From positions 902,205,094-902,269,093 of the forward strand of contig CM048744.1 in the NCBI GenBank assembly GCA_026315105.1: a DNA stretch of 64,000 nucleotides, given 5' to 3'. The number at the start of each line of letters is the position of its first letter. Position 1 is the stretch's first letter. A program made the translations under genes and the position numbers. This DNA is from Locusta migratoria. Lineage: Eukaryota > Arthropoda > Insecta > Orthoptera > Acrididae. Below, piece after piece: positions 1-13,737 of the stretch. The notes beneath the pieces were generated by a model. The model was given only the letters and a program-made list of their open reading frames with translations. It was not told the origin of the DNA and ran no database searches.

Positions 1-779
1 CGGAATACACTCAGCCCCTGTGAGGCCAATTGAGGAACTACACGATTTAGAAATAGCTGAAAAAGGTCTGCCGATCGTTGTGGGTGAGCGGAATACACTC
101 AGCCTCTGTGAGGCCAATTGAGGAACTACATGATTTAGAAATAGCTCAAAAAGGTCTGCCGATCGTTGTAGGTGAGCGGAATACACTCAGCCCCTGTGAG
201 GCCAATTGAGGAACTACATGATTTAGAAGTAGCTCAAAAAGGTCTGCCGATCGTTGTGGGTGAGCGGAATACACTCAGCCCCTGTGAGGCCAATTGATGA
301 ACTACATGATTTAGAAATAGCTCAAAAAAGGTCTGCCATTCGTTGTGGGTGAGCGGAATACATTCAGCCCCTGTGAGGCCAATTGAGGAACTACATGGTT
401 TAGAAATAGCTCAAAAAAGGTCTGCTTATCATTATGGGTGAGCGGAATACATTCAGCCCCTGTGAGGCCAATTGAGGAACTACATGGTTTAGAAATTGCT
501 CAAAAAGGTCTGCCGATCGTTGTGGGTGAGCGGAATACACTCAGCCCCTGTGAGGCCAATTGAGGAACTACATGATTTAGAAATAGCTCAAAAATGTCTG
601 CCGATCGTTGTGGACGAGCGGAATACACTCAGCCCCTGTGAGGCCAATTGAGGAACTACATGGTTTAGAAATAGCTCAAAAAAGGTCTGCCGATCGTTGT
701 GGGTGAGCGGAATACATTCAGCCCCTGTGAGGCCAATTGAGGAACTACATGGTTTAGAAATAGCTCAAAAAATGTCTGC

Positions 780-3700
780 CGATCGTTGTGGGTGAGCGGA
801 ATACACTCAGCCCCTGTGAGGCCAATTGAGGAACTACATGATTTAGAAGTAGCTCAAAAAGGTCTGCCGATCGTTGTGGGTGAGCGGAATACACTCAGCC
901 CCTGTGAGGCCAATTGAGGAACTTCATGGTTTAGAAATAGCTCAAAAAGGTCTGCCGATCGTTGTGGGTGAGCGGAATACACTCAGCCCCTGTGAGGCCA
1001 ATTGAGGAACTACATGATTTAGAAATAGCTGAAAAAGGTCTGCCGATCGTTGTGGGTGAGCGGAATACACTCAGCCTCTGTGAGGCCAATTGAGGAACTA
1101 CATGATTTAGAAATAGCTCAAAAAGGTCTGCCGATCGTTGTGGGTGAGCGGAATACACTCAGCCCTGTGAGGCCAATTGAGGAACTACATGATTTAGAAG
1201 TAGCTCAAAAAGGTCTGCCGATCGTTGTGGGTGAGCGGAATACATTCTGCCCCTGTGAGGCCAATTGAGGACCTACATGGTTTAGAAATAGCTCAAAAAA
1301 GGTCTGCCGATCGTTGTGGGTGAGCGGAATACATTCAGCCCCTGTGAGGCCAATTGAGGAACTACATGGTTTAGAAATAGCTCGAAAAAGGTCTGCCGAT
1401 CGTTGTGGGTGAGCGGAATACATTCAGCCCCTGTGAGGCCAATTGAGGAACTACATGGTTTAGAAATAGCTCAAAAAAGGTCTGCCGATCGTTGTGGGTG
1501 AGCGGTATACACTCAGCCCCTGTGAGGCCAATTGAGGAACTACATGATTTAGAAATAGCTCAAAAAGGTCTGCCGATCGTTGTGGGTGAGCGGAATACAC
1601 TCAGCCCCTGTGAGGCCAATTGAGGAACTACATGATTTAGAAGTAGCTCAAAAAGGTCTGCCGATCGTTGTGGGTGAGCGGAATACACTCAGCCCCTGTG
1701 AGGTCAATTGAAGAACTACATGATTTAGAAATAGCTCAAAAAAGGTCTGCCAATCGTTGTGGGTGAGCGGAATACATTCAGCCCCTGTGAGGCCAATTGA
1801 GGAACTACATGGTTTAGAAATAGCTCAAAAAAGGTCTGCTTATCGTTATGGGTGAGCGGAGTACATTCAGCCCCTCTGAGGCCAATTGAGGAACTACATG
1901 GTTTAGAAATAGGTCAAAAAGGTCTGCCGATCGTTGTGGATGAGCGGAATACACTCAGCCCCTGTGAGGCCAATTGAGGAACTACATGGTTTAGAAATAG
2001 CTCAAAAAAGGTCTGCCGATCGTTGTGGGTGAGCGGAATACATTCAGCCCCTGTGAGGCCAATTGAGGAACTACATGGTTTAGAAATAGCTCAAAAAATG
2101 TCTGCCGATCGTTGTGGGTGAGCGGAATACACTCAGCCCCTGTGAGGCCAATTGAGGAACTACATGATTTAGAAGTAGCTCAAAAAGGTCTGCCGATCGT
2201 TGTGGGTGAGCGGAATACACTCAGCCCCTGTGAGGCCAATTGAGGAACTACATGGTTTAGAAATAGCTCAAAAAGGTCTGCCAATCGTTGTGGGTGAGCG
2301 GAATACACTCAGCCCCTGTGAGGCCAATTGAGGAACTACATGATTTAGAAATAGCTGAAAAAGGTCTGCCGATCGTTGTGGGCGAGCGGAATACACTCAG
2401 CCTCTGTGAGGCCAATTGAGGAACTACATGATTTAGAAATAGCTCAAAAAGGTCTGCCGATCGTTGTGGGTGAGCGGAATACACTCAGCCCCTGTGAGGC
2501 CAATTGAGGAACTACATGATTTAGAAGTAGCTCAAAAAGGTCTGCCGATCGATGTGGGTGAGCGGAATACACTCAGCCCCTGTGAGGCCAATTGAGGATC
2601 TACATGGTTTAGAAATAGCTCAAAAAATGTCTGCCGATCGTTGTGGGTGAGCGGAATACATTCAGCCCCTGTGAGGCCAATTGAGGAACTACATGGTTTA
2701 GAAATAGCTCAAAAAAGGTCTGCCGATCGTTGTGGGTGAGCGGAATACATTCAGCCCCTGTGAGGCCAATTGAGGAACTACATGGTTTAGAAATAGCTCA
2801 AAAAAGGTCTGCCGATCGTTGTGGGTGAGCGCAATACACTCAGCCCCTGTGAGGCCAATTGAGGAACTACATGATTTAGAAATAGCTCAAAAAGGTCTGC
2901 CGATCGTTGTGGGTGAGCAGAATACACTCAGCCCCTGTGAGTCCAATTGAGGAACTAAATGATTTAGAAATAGCTGAAAAAGTTCTGCCGATCGTTGTGG
3001 GTGAGCGGAATACACTCAGCCTCTGTGAGGCCAATTGAGGAACTACATGATTTAGAAATAGCTCAAAAAGGTCTGCCGATCGTTGTGGGTGAGCGGAATA
3101 CACTCAGCCCCTGTGAGGCCAATTGAGGAACTACATGATTTAGAAGTTGCTCAAAAAGGTCTGCCGATCATTGTGGGTGAGCGGAATACACTCAGCCCCT
3201 GTGAGGCCAATTGAGGAACTACATGATTTAGAAATAGCTCAAAAAAGGTCTGCCAATCGTTGTGGGTCAGCGGAATACATTCTGCCCCTGTGAGGCCAAT
3301 TGAGGAACTACATGGTTTAGAAATAGCTCAAAAAAGGTCTGCCGATCGTTGTGGGTGAGCGGAATACATTCAGCCCCTGTGAGGTCAATTGAGGAACTAC
3401 ATGGTTTAGAAATAGCTCAAAAAGGTCTTCCGATCGTTGTGGGTGAGCGGAATACACTCAGCCCCTTTGAGGCCAATTGAGGAACTACATGATTTAGAAA
3501 TAGCTCAAAAACGTCTGCTGATCGTTGTGGGTGAGCGGAATACACTCAGCCCCTTTGAGGCCAATTGAGGAACTACATGATTTAGAAATAGCTGAAAAAT
3601 GTCTGCCGATCGTTGTGGGTGAGCGGAATACACTCAGCCTCTGTGAGGCCAATTGAGGAACTACATGATTTAGAAATAGCTCAAAAAGTTCTGCCGATCG

Positions 3701-6700
3701 TTGTGGGTGAGCGGAATACACTCAGCCCCTGTAAGGCCAATTGAGGAACTACATGATTTACAAGTAGCTCAAAAAGGTCTGCCGATCGTTGTGGTTGAGC
3801 GGAATACACTCAGCCCCTGTGAGGCCAATTGAGGAACTACATGATTTAGAAATAGCTCAAAAAAGGTCTGCCAATCGTTGTGGGTGAGCGGAATACATTC
3901 AGCCCCTGTGAGGCCAATTGAGGAAGTACATGGTTTAGAAATAGCTCAAAAAAGGTCTGCCTATCGTTGTGGGTGAGCGGAATACATTCAGCCCCTGTGA
4001 GGCCAATTGAGGAACTACATGGTTTAGAAATAGCTCAAATAGGTCTGCCGATCGTTGTGGGTGAGCGGAATACACTCAGCCCCTGTGAGGCCAATTGAGG
4101 AACTACATGATTTAGAAATAGCTCAAACAGGTCTGCCGATCGTTGTGGGTGAGCGGAATACACTCAGCCCCTGTGAGGCCAATTGAGGAACTACATGATT
4201 TAGAAGTAGCTCAAAAAGGTCTGCCGATCGTTGTGGGTGAGCGGAATACACTCAGCCCCTGTGAGGCCAATTGAGGAACTACATGGTTTAGAAATAGCTC
4301 AAAAAGGTCTGCCGATCGTTGTGGGTGAGCGGAATACACTCAGCCCCTGTGAGGCCAATTGAGGAACTACATGATTTAGAAATAGCTGAAAAAGGTCTGC
4401 CGATCGTTGTGGGTGAGCGGAATACACTCAGCCTCTGTGAGGCCAATTGAGGAACTACATGATTTAGAAATAGCTCAAAAAGGTCTGCCGATCGTTGTGG
4501 GTGAGCGGAATACACTCAGCCCTGTGAGGCCAATTGAGGAACTACATGATTTAGAAGTAGCTCAAAAAGGTCTGCCGATCGTTGTGGGTGAGCGGAATAC
4601 ATTCTGCCCCTGTGAGGCCAATTGAGGACCTACATGGTTTAGAAATAGCTCAAAAAAGGTCTGCCGATCGTTGTGGGTGAGCGGAATACATTCAGCCCCT
4701 GTGAGGCCAATTGAGGAACTACATGGTTTAGAAATAGCTCGAAAAAGGTCTGCCGATCGTTGTGGGTGAGCGGAATACATTCAGCCCCTGTGAGGCCAAT
4801 TGAGGAACTACATGGTTTAGAAATAGCTCAAAAAAGGTCTGCCGATCGTTGTGGGTGAGCGGTATACACTCAGCCCCTGTGAGGCCAATTGAGGAACTAC
4901 ATGATTTAGAAATAGCTCAAAAAGGTCTGCCGATCGTTGTGGGTGAGCGGAATACACTCAGCCCCTGTGAGGCCAATTGAGGAACTACATGATTTAGAAG
5001 TAGCTCAAAAAGGTCTGCCGATCGTTGTGGGTGAGCGGAATACACTCAGCCCCTGTGAGGTCAATTGAAGAACTACATGATTTAGAAATAGCTCAAAAAA
5101 GGTCTGCCAATCGTTGTGGGTGAGCGGAATACATTCAGCCCCTGTGAGGCCAATTGAGGAACTACATGGTTTAGAAATAGCTCAAAAAAGGTCTGCTTAT
5201 CGTTATGGGTGAGCGGAGTACATTCAGCCCCTCTGAGGCCAATTGAGGAACTACATGGTTTAGAAATAGGTCAAAAAGGTCTGCCGATCGTTGTGGATGA
5301 GCGGAATACACTCAGCCCCTGTGAGGCCAATTGAGGAACTACATGATTTAGAAATAGCTCAAAAAGGTCTGCCGATCGTTGTGGGTGAGCGGAATACACT
5401 CAGCCCCTGTGAGGCCAATTGAGGAACTACATGATTTAGAAATAGCTGAAAAAGGTCTGCCGATCGTTGTGGGTGAGCGGAATACACTCAGCCTCTGTGA
5501 GGCCAATTGAGGAACTACATGATTTAGAAATAGCTCAAAAAGGTCTGCCGATCGTTGTGGGTGAGCGGAATACACTCAGCCCCTGTGAGGCCAATTGAGG
5601 AACTACATGATTTAGAAGTAGCTCAAAAAGGTCTGCCGATCGTTGTGGGTGAGCGGAATACACTCAGCCCCTGTGAGGCCAATTGAGGATCTACATGGTT
5701 TAGAAATAGCTCAAAAAATGTCTGCCGATCGTTGTGGGTGAGCGGAATACATTCAGCCCCTGTGAGGCCAATTGAGGAACTACATGGTTTAGAAATAGCT
5801 CAAAAAAGGTCTGCCGATCGTTGTGGGTGAGCGGAATACATTCAGCCCCTGTGAGGCCAATTGAGGAACTACATGGTTTAGAAATAGCTCAAAAAAGGTC
5901 TGCCGATCGTTGTGGGTGAGCGCAATACACTCAGCCCCTGTGAGGCCAATTGAGGAACTACATGATTTAGAAATAGCTCAAAAAGGTCTGCCGATCGTTG
6001 TGGGTGAGCGGAATACACTCAGCCCCTGTGAGTCCAATTGAGGAACTAAATGATTTAGAAATAGCTGAAAAAGTTCTGCCGATCGTTGTGGGTGAGCGGA
6101 ATACACTCAGCCTCTGTGAGGCCAATTGAGGAACTACATGATTTAGAAATAGCTCAAAAAGGTCTGCCGATCGTTGTGGGTGAGCGGAATACACTCAGCC
6201 CCTGTGAGGCCAATTGAGGAACTACATGATTTAGAAGTTGCTCAAAAAGGTCTGCCGATCATTGTGGGTGAGCGGAATACACTCAGCCCCTGTGAGGCCA
6301 ATTGAGGAACTACATGATTTAGAAATAGCTCAAAAAAGGTCTGCCAATCGTTGTGGGTCAGCGGAATACATTCTGCCCCTGTGAGGCCAATTGAGGAACT
6401 ACATGGTTTAGAAATAGCTCAAAAAAGGTCTGCCGATCGTTGTGGGTGGGCGGAATACATTCAGCCCCTGTGAGGTCAATTGAGGAACTACATGGTTTAG
6501 AAATAGCTCAAAAAGGTCTTCCGATCGTTGTGGGTGAGCGGAATACACTCAGCCCCTGTGAGGCCAATTGAGGAACTACATGATTTAGAAATAGCTCAAA
6601 AACGTCTGCTGATCGTTGTGGGTGAGCGGAATACCCTCAGCCCCTTTGAGGCCAATTGAGGAACTACATGATTTAGAAATAGCTGAAAAATGTCTGCCGA

Positions 6701-7290
6701 TCGTTGTGGGTGAGCGGAATACACTCAGCCTCTGTGAGGCCAATTGAGGAACTACATGATTTAGAAATAGCTCAAAAAGGTCTGCCGATCGTTGTGGGTG
6801 AGCGGAATACACTCAGCCCCTGTAAGGCCAATTGAGGAACTACATGATTTACAAGTAGCTCAAAAAGGTCTGCCGATCGTTGTGGGTGAGCGGAATACAC
6901 TCAGCCCCTGTGAGGCCAATTGAGGAACTACATGATTTAGAAATAGCTCAAAAAAGGTCTGCCAATCGTTGTGGGTGAGCGGAATACATTCAGCCCCTGT
7001 GAGGCCAATTGAGGAAGTACATGGTTTAGAAATAGCTCAAAAAAGGTCTGCCTATCGTTGTGGGTGAGCGGAATACATTCAGCCCCTGTGAGGCCAATTG
7101 AGGAACTACATGGTTTAGAAATAGCTCAAATAGGTCTGCCGATCGTTGTGGGTGAGCGGAATACACTCAGCCCCTGTGAGGCCAATTGAGGAACTACATG
7201 ATTTAGAAATAGCTCAAACAGGTCTGCCGATCGTTGTGGGTGAGCGGAATACACTCAGCCCCTGTGAGGCCAATTGAGGAACTACATGAT
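780..7290. repeat. Tandem higher-order block, 38 then 35 monomers
   Basis: Positions about 780-4,200 are repeated head to tail as about 4,137-7,290. Rare variants line up at a shift of 3,357 bp, for example GCGGTATACAC at 1,504 and 4,861, and GCGGAGTAC at 1,857 and 5,214. From about 5,345 the shift becomes 3,091 bp. The second copy therefore lacks about 266 bp, exactly three monomers, corresponding to about 2,000-2,255. A further related copy of the 5,345-7,100 part lies at about 21,415-23,180 (shift 16,075 bp; for example GAGCGCAATAC at 5,922 and 21,997). Confidence 0.85.
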
Positions 7291-8439
7291 TTAGAAATAA
7301 CTGAAAAAGGTCTGCCGATCGTTGTGGGTGAGCGGAATACACTCAGCCCCTGTGAGGCCAATTGAGGAACTACATGAATTAGAAATAGCTGAAAAAGGTC
7401 TGCCGATCGTTGTGGGTGAGCGGAATACACTCAGCCCCTGTGAGGCCAATTGAGGAACTACATGGTTTAGAAATAGCTCAAAAAGGTCTGCCGATCGTTG
7501 TGGGTGAGCGGAATACACTCAGCCCCTGTGAGGCCAATTGAGGAACTACATGATTTAGAAATAGCTGAAAAAGGTCTGCCGATCGTTGTGGGTGAGCGGA
7601 ATACACTCAGCCTCTGTGAGGCCAATTGAGGAACTACATGATTTAGAAATAGCTCAAAAAGGTCTGCCGATCGTTGTGGGTGAGCGGAATACACTCAGCC
7701 CCTGTGAGGCCAATTGAGGAACTACATGATTTAGAAGTAGCTCAAAAAGGTCTGCCGATCGTTGTGGGTGAGCGGAATACACTCAGCCCCTGTGAGGCCA
7801 ATTGAGGAACTACATGGTTTAGAAATAGCTCAAAAAATGTCTGCCGATCGTTGTGGGTGAGCGGAATACATTCAGCCCCTGTGAGGCCAATTGAGGAACT
7901 ACATGGTTTAGAAATAGCTCAAAAAAGGTCTGCCGATCGTTGTGGGTGAGCGGAATACATTCAGCCCCTGTGAGGCCAATTGAGGAACTACATGGTTTAG
8001 AAATAGCTCAAAAAAGGTCTGCCGATCGTTGTGGGTGAGCGGAATACACTCAGCCCCTGTGAGGCCAATTGAGGAACTACATGATTTAGAAATAGCTCAA
8101 AAAGGTCTGCCGATCGTTGTGGGTGAGCGGAATACACTCAGCCCCTGTGAGTCCAATTGAGGAACTACATGATTTAGAAATAGCTGAAAAAGTTCTGCCG
8201 ATCGTTGTGGGTGAGCGGAATACACTCAGCCTCTGTGAGGCCAATTGAGGAACTACCTGATTTAGAAATAGCTCAAAAAGGTCTGCCGATCGTTGTGGGT
8301 GAGCGGAATACACTCAGCCCCTGTGAGGCCAATTGAGGAACTACATGATTTAGAAGTAGCTGAAAAAGGTCTGCCGATCATTGTGGGTGAGCGGAATACA
8401 CTCAGCCCCTGTGAGGCCAATTGAGGAACTACATGATTT

Positions 8440-11400
8440 AGAAATAGCTCAAAAAAGGTCTGCCAATCGTTGTGGGTGAGCGGAATACATTCAGCCCCTG
8501 TGAGGCCAATTGAGGAACTACATGGTTTAGAAATAGCTCAAAAAAGGTCTGCCGATCGTTGTGGGTGAGCGGAATACATTCAGCCCCTCTGAGGTCAATT
8601 GAGGAACTACATGGTTTAGAAATAGCTCAAAAAGGTCTTCCGATCGTTGTGGGTGAGCGGAATACACTCAGCCCCTATGAGGCCAATTGAGGAACTACAT
8701 TATTTAGAAATAGCTCAAAAAGGTCTGCTGATCGTTGTGGGTGAGCGGAATACACTCAGCCCCTGTGAGGCCAATTGAGGAACTACATGATTTAGAAATA
8801 GCTGAAAAATGTCTGCCGATCGTTGTGGGTGAGCGGAATACACTCAGCCTCTGTGAGGCCAATTGAGGAACTACATGATTTAGAAATAGCTCAAAAAGGT
8901 CTGCCGATCGTTGTGGGTGAGCGGAATACACTCAGCCCCTGTGAGGCCAATTGAGGAACTACACGATTTAGAAATAGCTGAAAAAGGTCTGCCGATCGTT
9001 GTGGGTGAGTGGAATACACTCAGCCTCTGTGAGGCCAATTGAAGAACTACATGATTTAGAAATAGCTCAAAAAGGTCTGCCGATCGTTGTGGGTGAGCGG
9101 AATACACTCAGCCCCTGTGAGGCCAATTGAGGAACTACATGATTTAGAAGTAGCTCAAAAAGGTCTGCCGATCGTTGTGGGTGAGCGGAATACACTCAGC
9201 CCCTGTGAGGCCAATTGAAGAACTACATGATTTAGAAATAGCTCAAAAAAGGTCTGCCAATCGTTGTGGGTGAGCGGAATACATTCAGCCCCTGTGAGGC
9301 CAATTGAGGTACTACATGGTTTATAAATAGCTCAAAAAAGGTCTGCTTATCGTTATGGGTGAGCGGAATACATTCAGCCCCTGTGAGGCCAATTGAGGAA
9401 CTACATGGTTTAGAAATAGCTCAAAAAGGTCTGCCGATCGTTGTGGGTGAGCGGAATACACTCAGCCCCTGTGAGGCCAATTGAGGAACTACATGATTTA
9501 GAAATAGCTCAAAAATGTCTGCCGATCGTTGTGGGTGAGCGGAATACACTCAGCCCCTGTGAGGCCAATTGAGGAACTACATGGTTTAGAAATAGCTCAA
9601 AAAAGGTCTGCCGATCGTTGTGGGTGAGCGGAATACATTCAGCCCCTGTGAGGCCAATTGAGGAACTACATGGTTTAGAAATAGCTCAAAAAAGGTCTGC
9701 CGATCGTTGTGGGTGAGCGGAATACACTCAGCCCCTGTGAGGCCAATTGAGGAACTACATGATTTAGAAGTAGCTCAAAAAGGTCTGCCGATCGTTGTGG
9801 GTGAGCGGAATACACTCAGCCCCTGTGAGGCCAATTGAGGAACTACATGATTTAGAAATAGCTCAAAAAGGTCGGCCAATCGTTGTGGGTGAGCGGAATA
9901 CACTCAGCCTCTGTGAGGCCAATTGAGGAACTACACGATTTAGAAATAGCTGAAAAAGGTCTGCCGATCGTTGTGGGTGAGCGGAATACACTCAGCCTCT
10001 GTGAGGCCAATTGAGGAACTACATGATTTAGAAATAGCTCAAAAAGGTCTGCCGATCGTTGTGGGTGAGCGGAATACACTCAGCCCCTGTGAGGCCAATT
10101 GAGGAACTACATGATTTAGAAGTAGCTCAAAAAGGTCTGCCGATCGTTGTGGGTGAGCGGAATACACTCAGCCCCTCTGAGGCCAATTGAAGAACTACAT
10201 GATTTAGAAATAGCTCAAAAAAGGTCTGCCAATCGTTGTGGGTGAGCGGAATACATTCAGCCCCTGTGAGGCCAATTGAGGAACTACATGGTTTAGAAAT
10301 AGCTCAAAAAAGGTCTGCTTATCGTTATGGGTGAGCGGAATACATTCAGCCCCTGTGAGGCCAATTGAGGAACTACATGGTTTAGAAATAGCTCAAAAAG
10401 GTCTGCCGATCGTTGTGGGTGAGCGGAATACACTCAGCCCCTGTGAGGCCAATTGAGGAACTACATGATTTAGAAATAGCTCAAAAAGGTCTGCCGATCG
10501 TTGTGGGTGAGCGGAATACACTCAGCCCCTGTGAGGCCAATTGAGGAACTACATGGTTTAGAAATAGCTCAAAAAATGTCTGCCGATCGTTGTGGGTGAG
10601 TGGAATACTTCAGCCCCTGTGAGGCCAATTGAGGAACTACATGGTTTAGAAATAGCTCAAAAAAGGTCTGCCGATCGTTGTGGGTGAGTGGAATACACTC
10701 AGCCCCTGTGAGGCCAATTGAGGAACTACATGATTTAGAAGTAGCTCAAAAAGGTCTGCCGATCGTTGTGGGTGAGCGGAATACACTCAGCCCCTGTGAG
10801 GCCAATTGAGGAACTACATGATTTAGAAATAGCTCAAAAAGGTCGGCCGATCGTTGTGGGTGAGCGGAATACACTCAGCCCCTGTGAGGCCAATTGAGGA
10901 ACTACACGATTTAGAAATAGCTGAAAAAGGTCTGCCGATCGTTGTGGGTGAGCGGAATACACTCAGCCTCTGTGAGGCCAATTGAGGAACTACATGATTT
11001 AGAAATAGCTCAAAAAGTTCTGCCAATCGTTGTGGGTGAGCGGAATACACTCAGCCCCTGTGAGGCCAATTGAGGAACTACATGATTTAGAAATAGCTCA
11101 AAAAAGGTCTGCCAATCGTTGTGGGTGAGCGGAATACATTCAGCCCCTGTGAGGCCAATTGAGGAACTACATGGTTTAGAAATAGCTCAAAAAAGGTCTG
11201 CCGATCGTTGTGGGTGAGCGGAATACATTCAGCCCCTCTGAGGTCAATTGAGGAACTACATGGTTTAGAAATAGCTCAAAAAGGTCTTCCGATCGTTGTG
11301 GGTGAGCGGAATACACTCAGCCCCTATGAGGCCAATTGAGGAACTACATTATTTAGAAATAGCTCAAAAAGGTCTGCTGATCGTTGTGGGTGAGCGGAAT

Positions 11401-13737
11401 ACACTCAGCCCCTGTGAGGCCAATTGAGGAACTACATGATTTAGAAATAGCTGAAAAATGTCTGCCGATCGTTGTGGGTGAGCGGAATACACTCAGCCTC
11501 TGTGAGGCCAATTGAGGAACTACATGATTTAGAAATAGCTCAAAAAGGTCTGCCGATCGTTGTGGGTGAGCGGAATACACTCAGCCCCTGTGAGGCCAAT
11601 TGAGGAACTACACGATTTAGAAATAGCTGAAAAAGGTCTGCCGATCGTTGTGGGTGAGTGGAATACACTCAGCCTCTGTGAGGCCAATTGAAGAACTACA
11701 TGATTTAGAAATAGCTCAAAAAGGTCTGCCGATCGTTGTGGGTGAGCGGAATACACTCAGCCCCTGTGAGGCCAATTGAGGAACTACATGATTTAGAAGT
11801 AGCTCAAAAAGGTCTGCCGATCGTTGTGGGTGAGCGGAATACACTCAGCCCCTGTGAGGCCAATTGAAGAACTACATGATTTAGAAATAGCTCAAAAAAG
11901 GTCTGCCAATCGTTGTGGGTGAGCGGAATACATTCAGCCCCTGTGAGGCCAATTGAGGTACTACATGGTTTATAAATAGCTCAAAAAAGGTCTGCTTATC
12001 GATATGGGTGAGCGGAATACATTCAGCCCCTGTGAGGCCAATTGAGGAACTACATGGTTTAGAAATAGCTCAAAAAGGTCTGCCGGTCGTTGTGGGTGAG
12101 CGGAATACACTCAGCCCCTGTGAGGCCAATTGAGGAACTACATGATTTAGAAATAGCTCAAAAAGGTCTGCCGATCGTTGTGGGTGAGCGGAATACACTC
12201 AGCCCCTGTGAGGCCAATTGAGGAACTACATGGTTTAGAAATAGCTCAAAAAAGGTCTGCCGATCGTTGTGGGTGAGCGGAATACATTCAGCCCCTGTGA
12301 GGCCAATTGAGGAACTACATGGTTTAGAAATAGCTCAAAAAAGGTCTGCCGATCGTTGTGGGTGAGCGGAATACACTCAGCCCCTGTGAGGCCAATTGAG
12401 GAACTACATGATTTAGAAGTAGCTCAAAAAGGTCTGCCGATCGTTGTGGGTGAGCGGAATACACTCAGCCCCTGTGAGGCCAATTGAGGAACTACATGAT
12501 TTAGAAATAGCTCAAAAAGGTCGGCCGATCGTTGTGGGTGAGCGGAATACACTCAGCCTCTGTGAGGCCAATTGAGGAACTACACGATTTAGAAATAGCT
12601 GAAAAAGGTCTGCCGATCGTTGTGGGTGAGCGGAATACACTCAGCCTCTGTGAGGCCAATTGAGGAACTACATGATTTAGAAATAGCTCAAAAAGGTCTG
12701 CCGATCGTTGTGGGTGAGCGGAATACACTCAGCCCCTGTGAGGCCAATTGAGGAACTACATGATTTAGAAGTAGCTCAAAAAGGTCTGCCGATCGTTGTG
12801 GGTGAGCGGAATACACTCAGCCCCTGTGAGGCCAATTGAAGAACTACATGATTTAGAAATAGCTCAAAAAAGGTCTGCCAATCGTTGTGGGTGAGCGGAA
12901 TACATTCAGCCCCTGTGAGGCCAATTGAGGAACTACATGGTTTAGAAATAGCTCAAAAAAGGTCTGCTTATCGTTATGGGTGAGCGGAATACATTCAGCC
13001 CCTGTGAGGCCAATTGAGGAACTACATGGTTTAGAAATAGCTCAAAAAGGTCTGCCGATCGTTGTGGGTGAGCGGAATACACTCAGCCCCTGTGAGGCCA
13101 ATTGAGGAACTACATGATTTAGAAATAGCTCAAAAAGGTCTGCCGATCGTTGTGGGTGAGCGGAATACACTCAGCCCCTGTGAGGCCAATTGAGGAACTA
13201 CATGGTTTAGAAATAGCTCAAAAAATGTCTGCCGATCGTTGTGGGTGAGTGGAATACTTCAGCCCCTGTGAGGCCAATTGAGGAACTACATGGTTTAGAA
13301 ATAGCTCAAAAAAGGTCTGCCGATCGTTGTGGGTGAGCGGAATACACTCAGCCCCTGTGAGGCCAATTGAGGAACTACATGATTTAGAAGTAGCTCAAAA
13401 AGGTCTGCCGATCGTTGTGGGTGAGCGGAATACACTCAGCCCCTGTGAGGCCAATTGAGGAACTACATGATTTAGAAATAGCTCAAAAAGGTCGGCCGAT
13501 CGTTGTGGGTGAGCGGAATACACTCAGCCCCTGTGAGGCCAATTGAGGAACTACACGATTTAGAAATAGCTGAAAAAGGTCTGCCGATCGTTGTGGGTGA
13601 GCGGAATACACTCAGCCTCTGTGAGGCCAATTGAGGAACTACATGATTTAGAAATAGCTCAAAAAGTTCTGCCGATCGTTGTGGGTGAGCGGAATACACT
13701 CAGCCCCTGTGAGGCCAATTGAGGAACTACATGATTT
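8440..13737. repeat. Tandem 2,649-bp higher-order block (30 monomers)
   Basis: Variant patterns at about 8,440-11,088 recur at 11,089-13,737 with a constant 2,649-bp shift. Both copies carry the same unusual monomers, including ACATTATTTAG, GAGTGGAATACAC and TTTATAAATAGC. The second copy lies wholly inside the first half of the larger 5,565-bp duplication, so this duplication came first. Confidence 0.8.
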
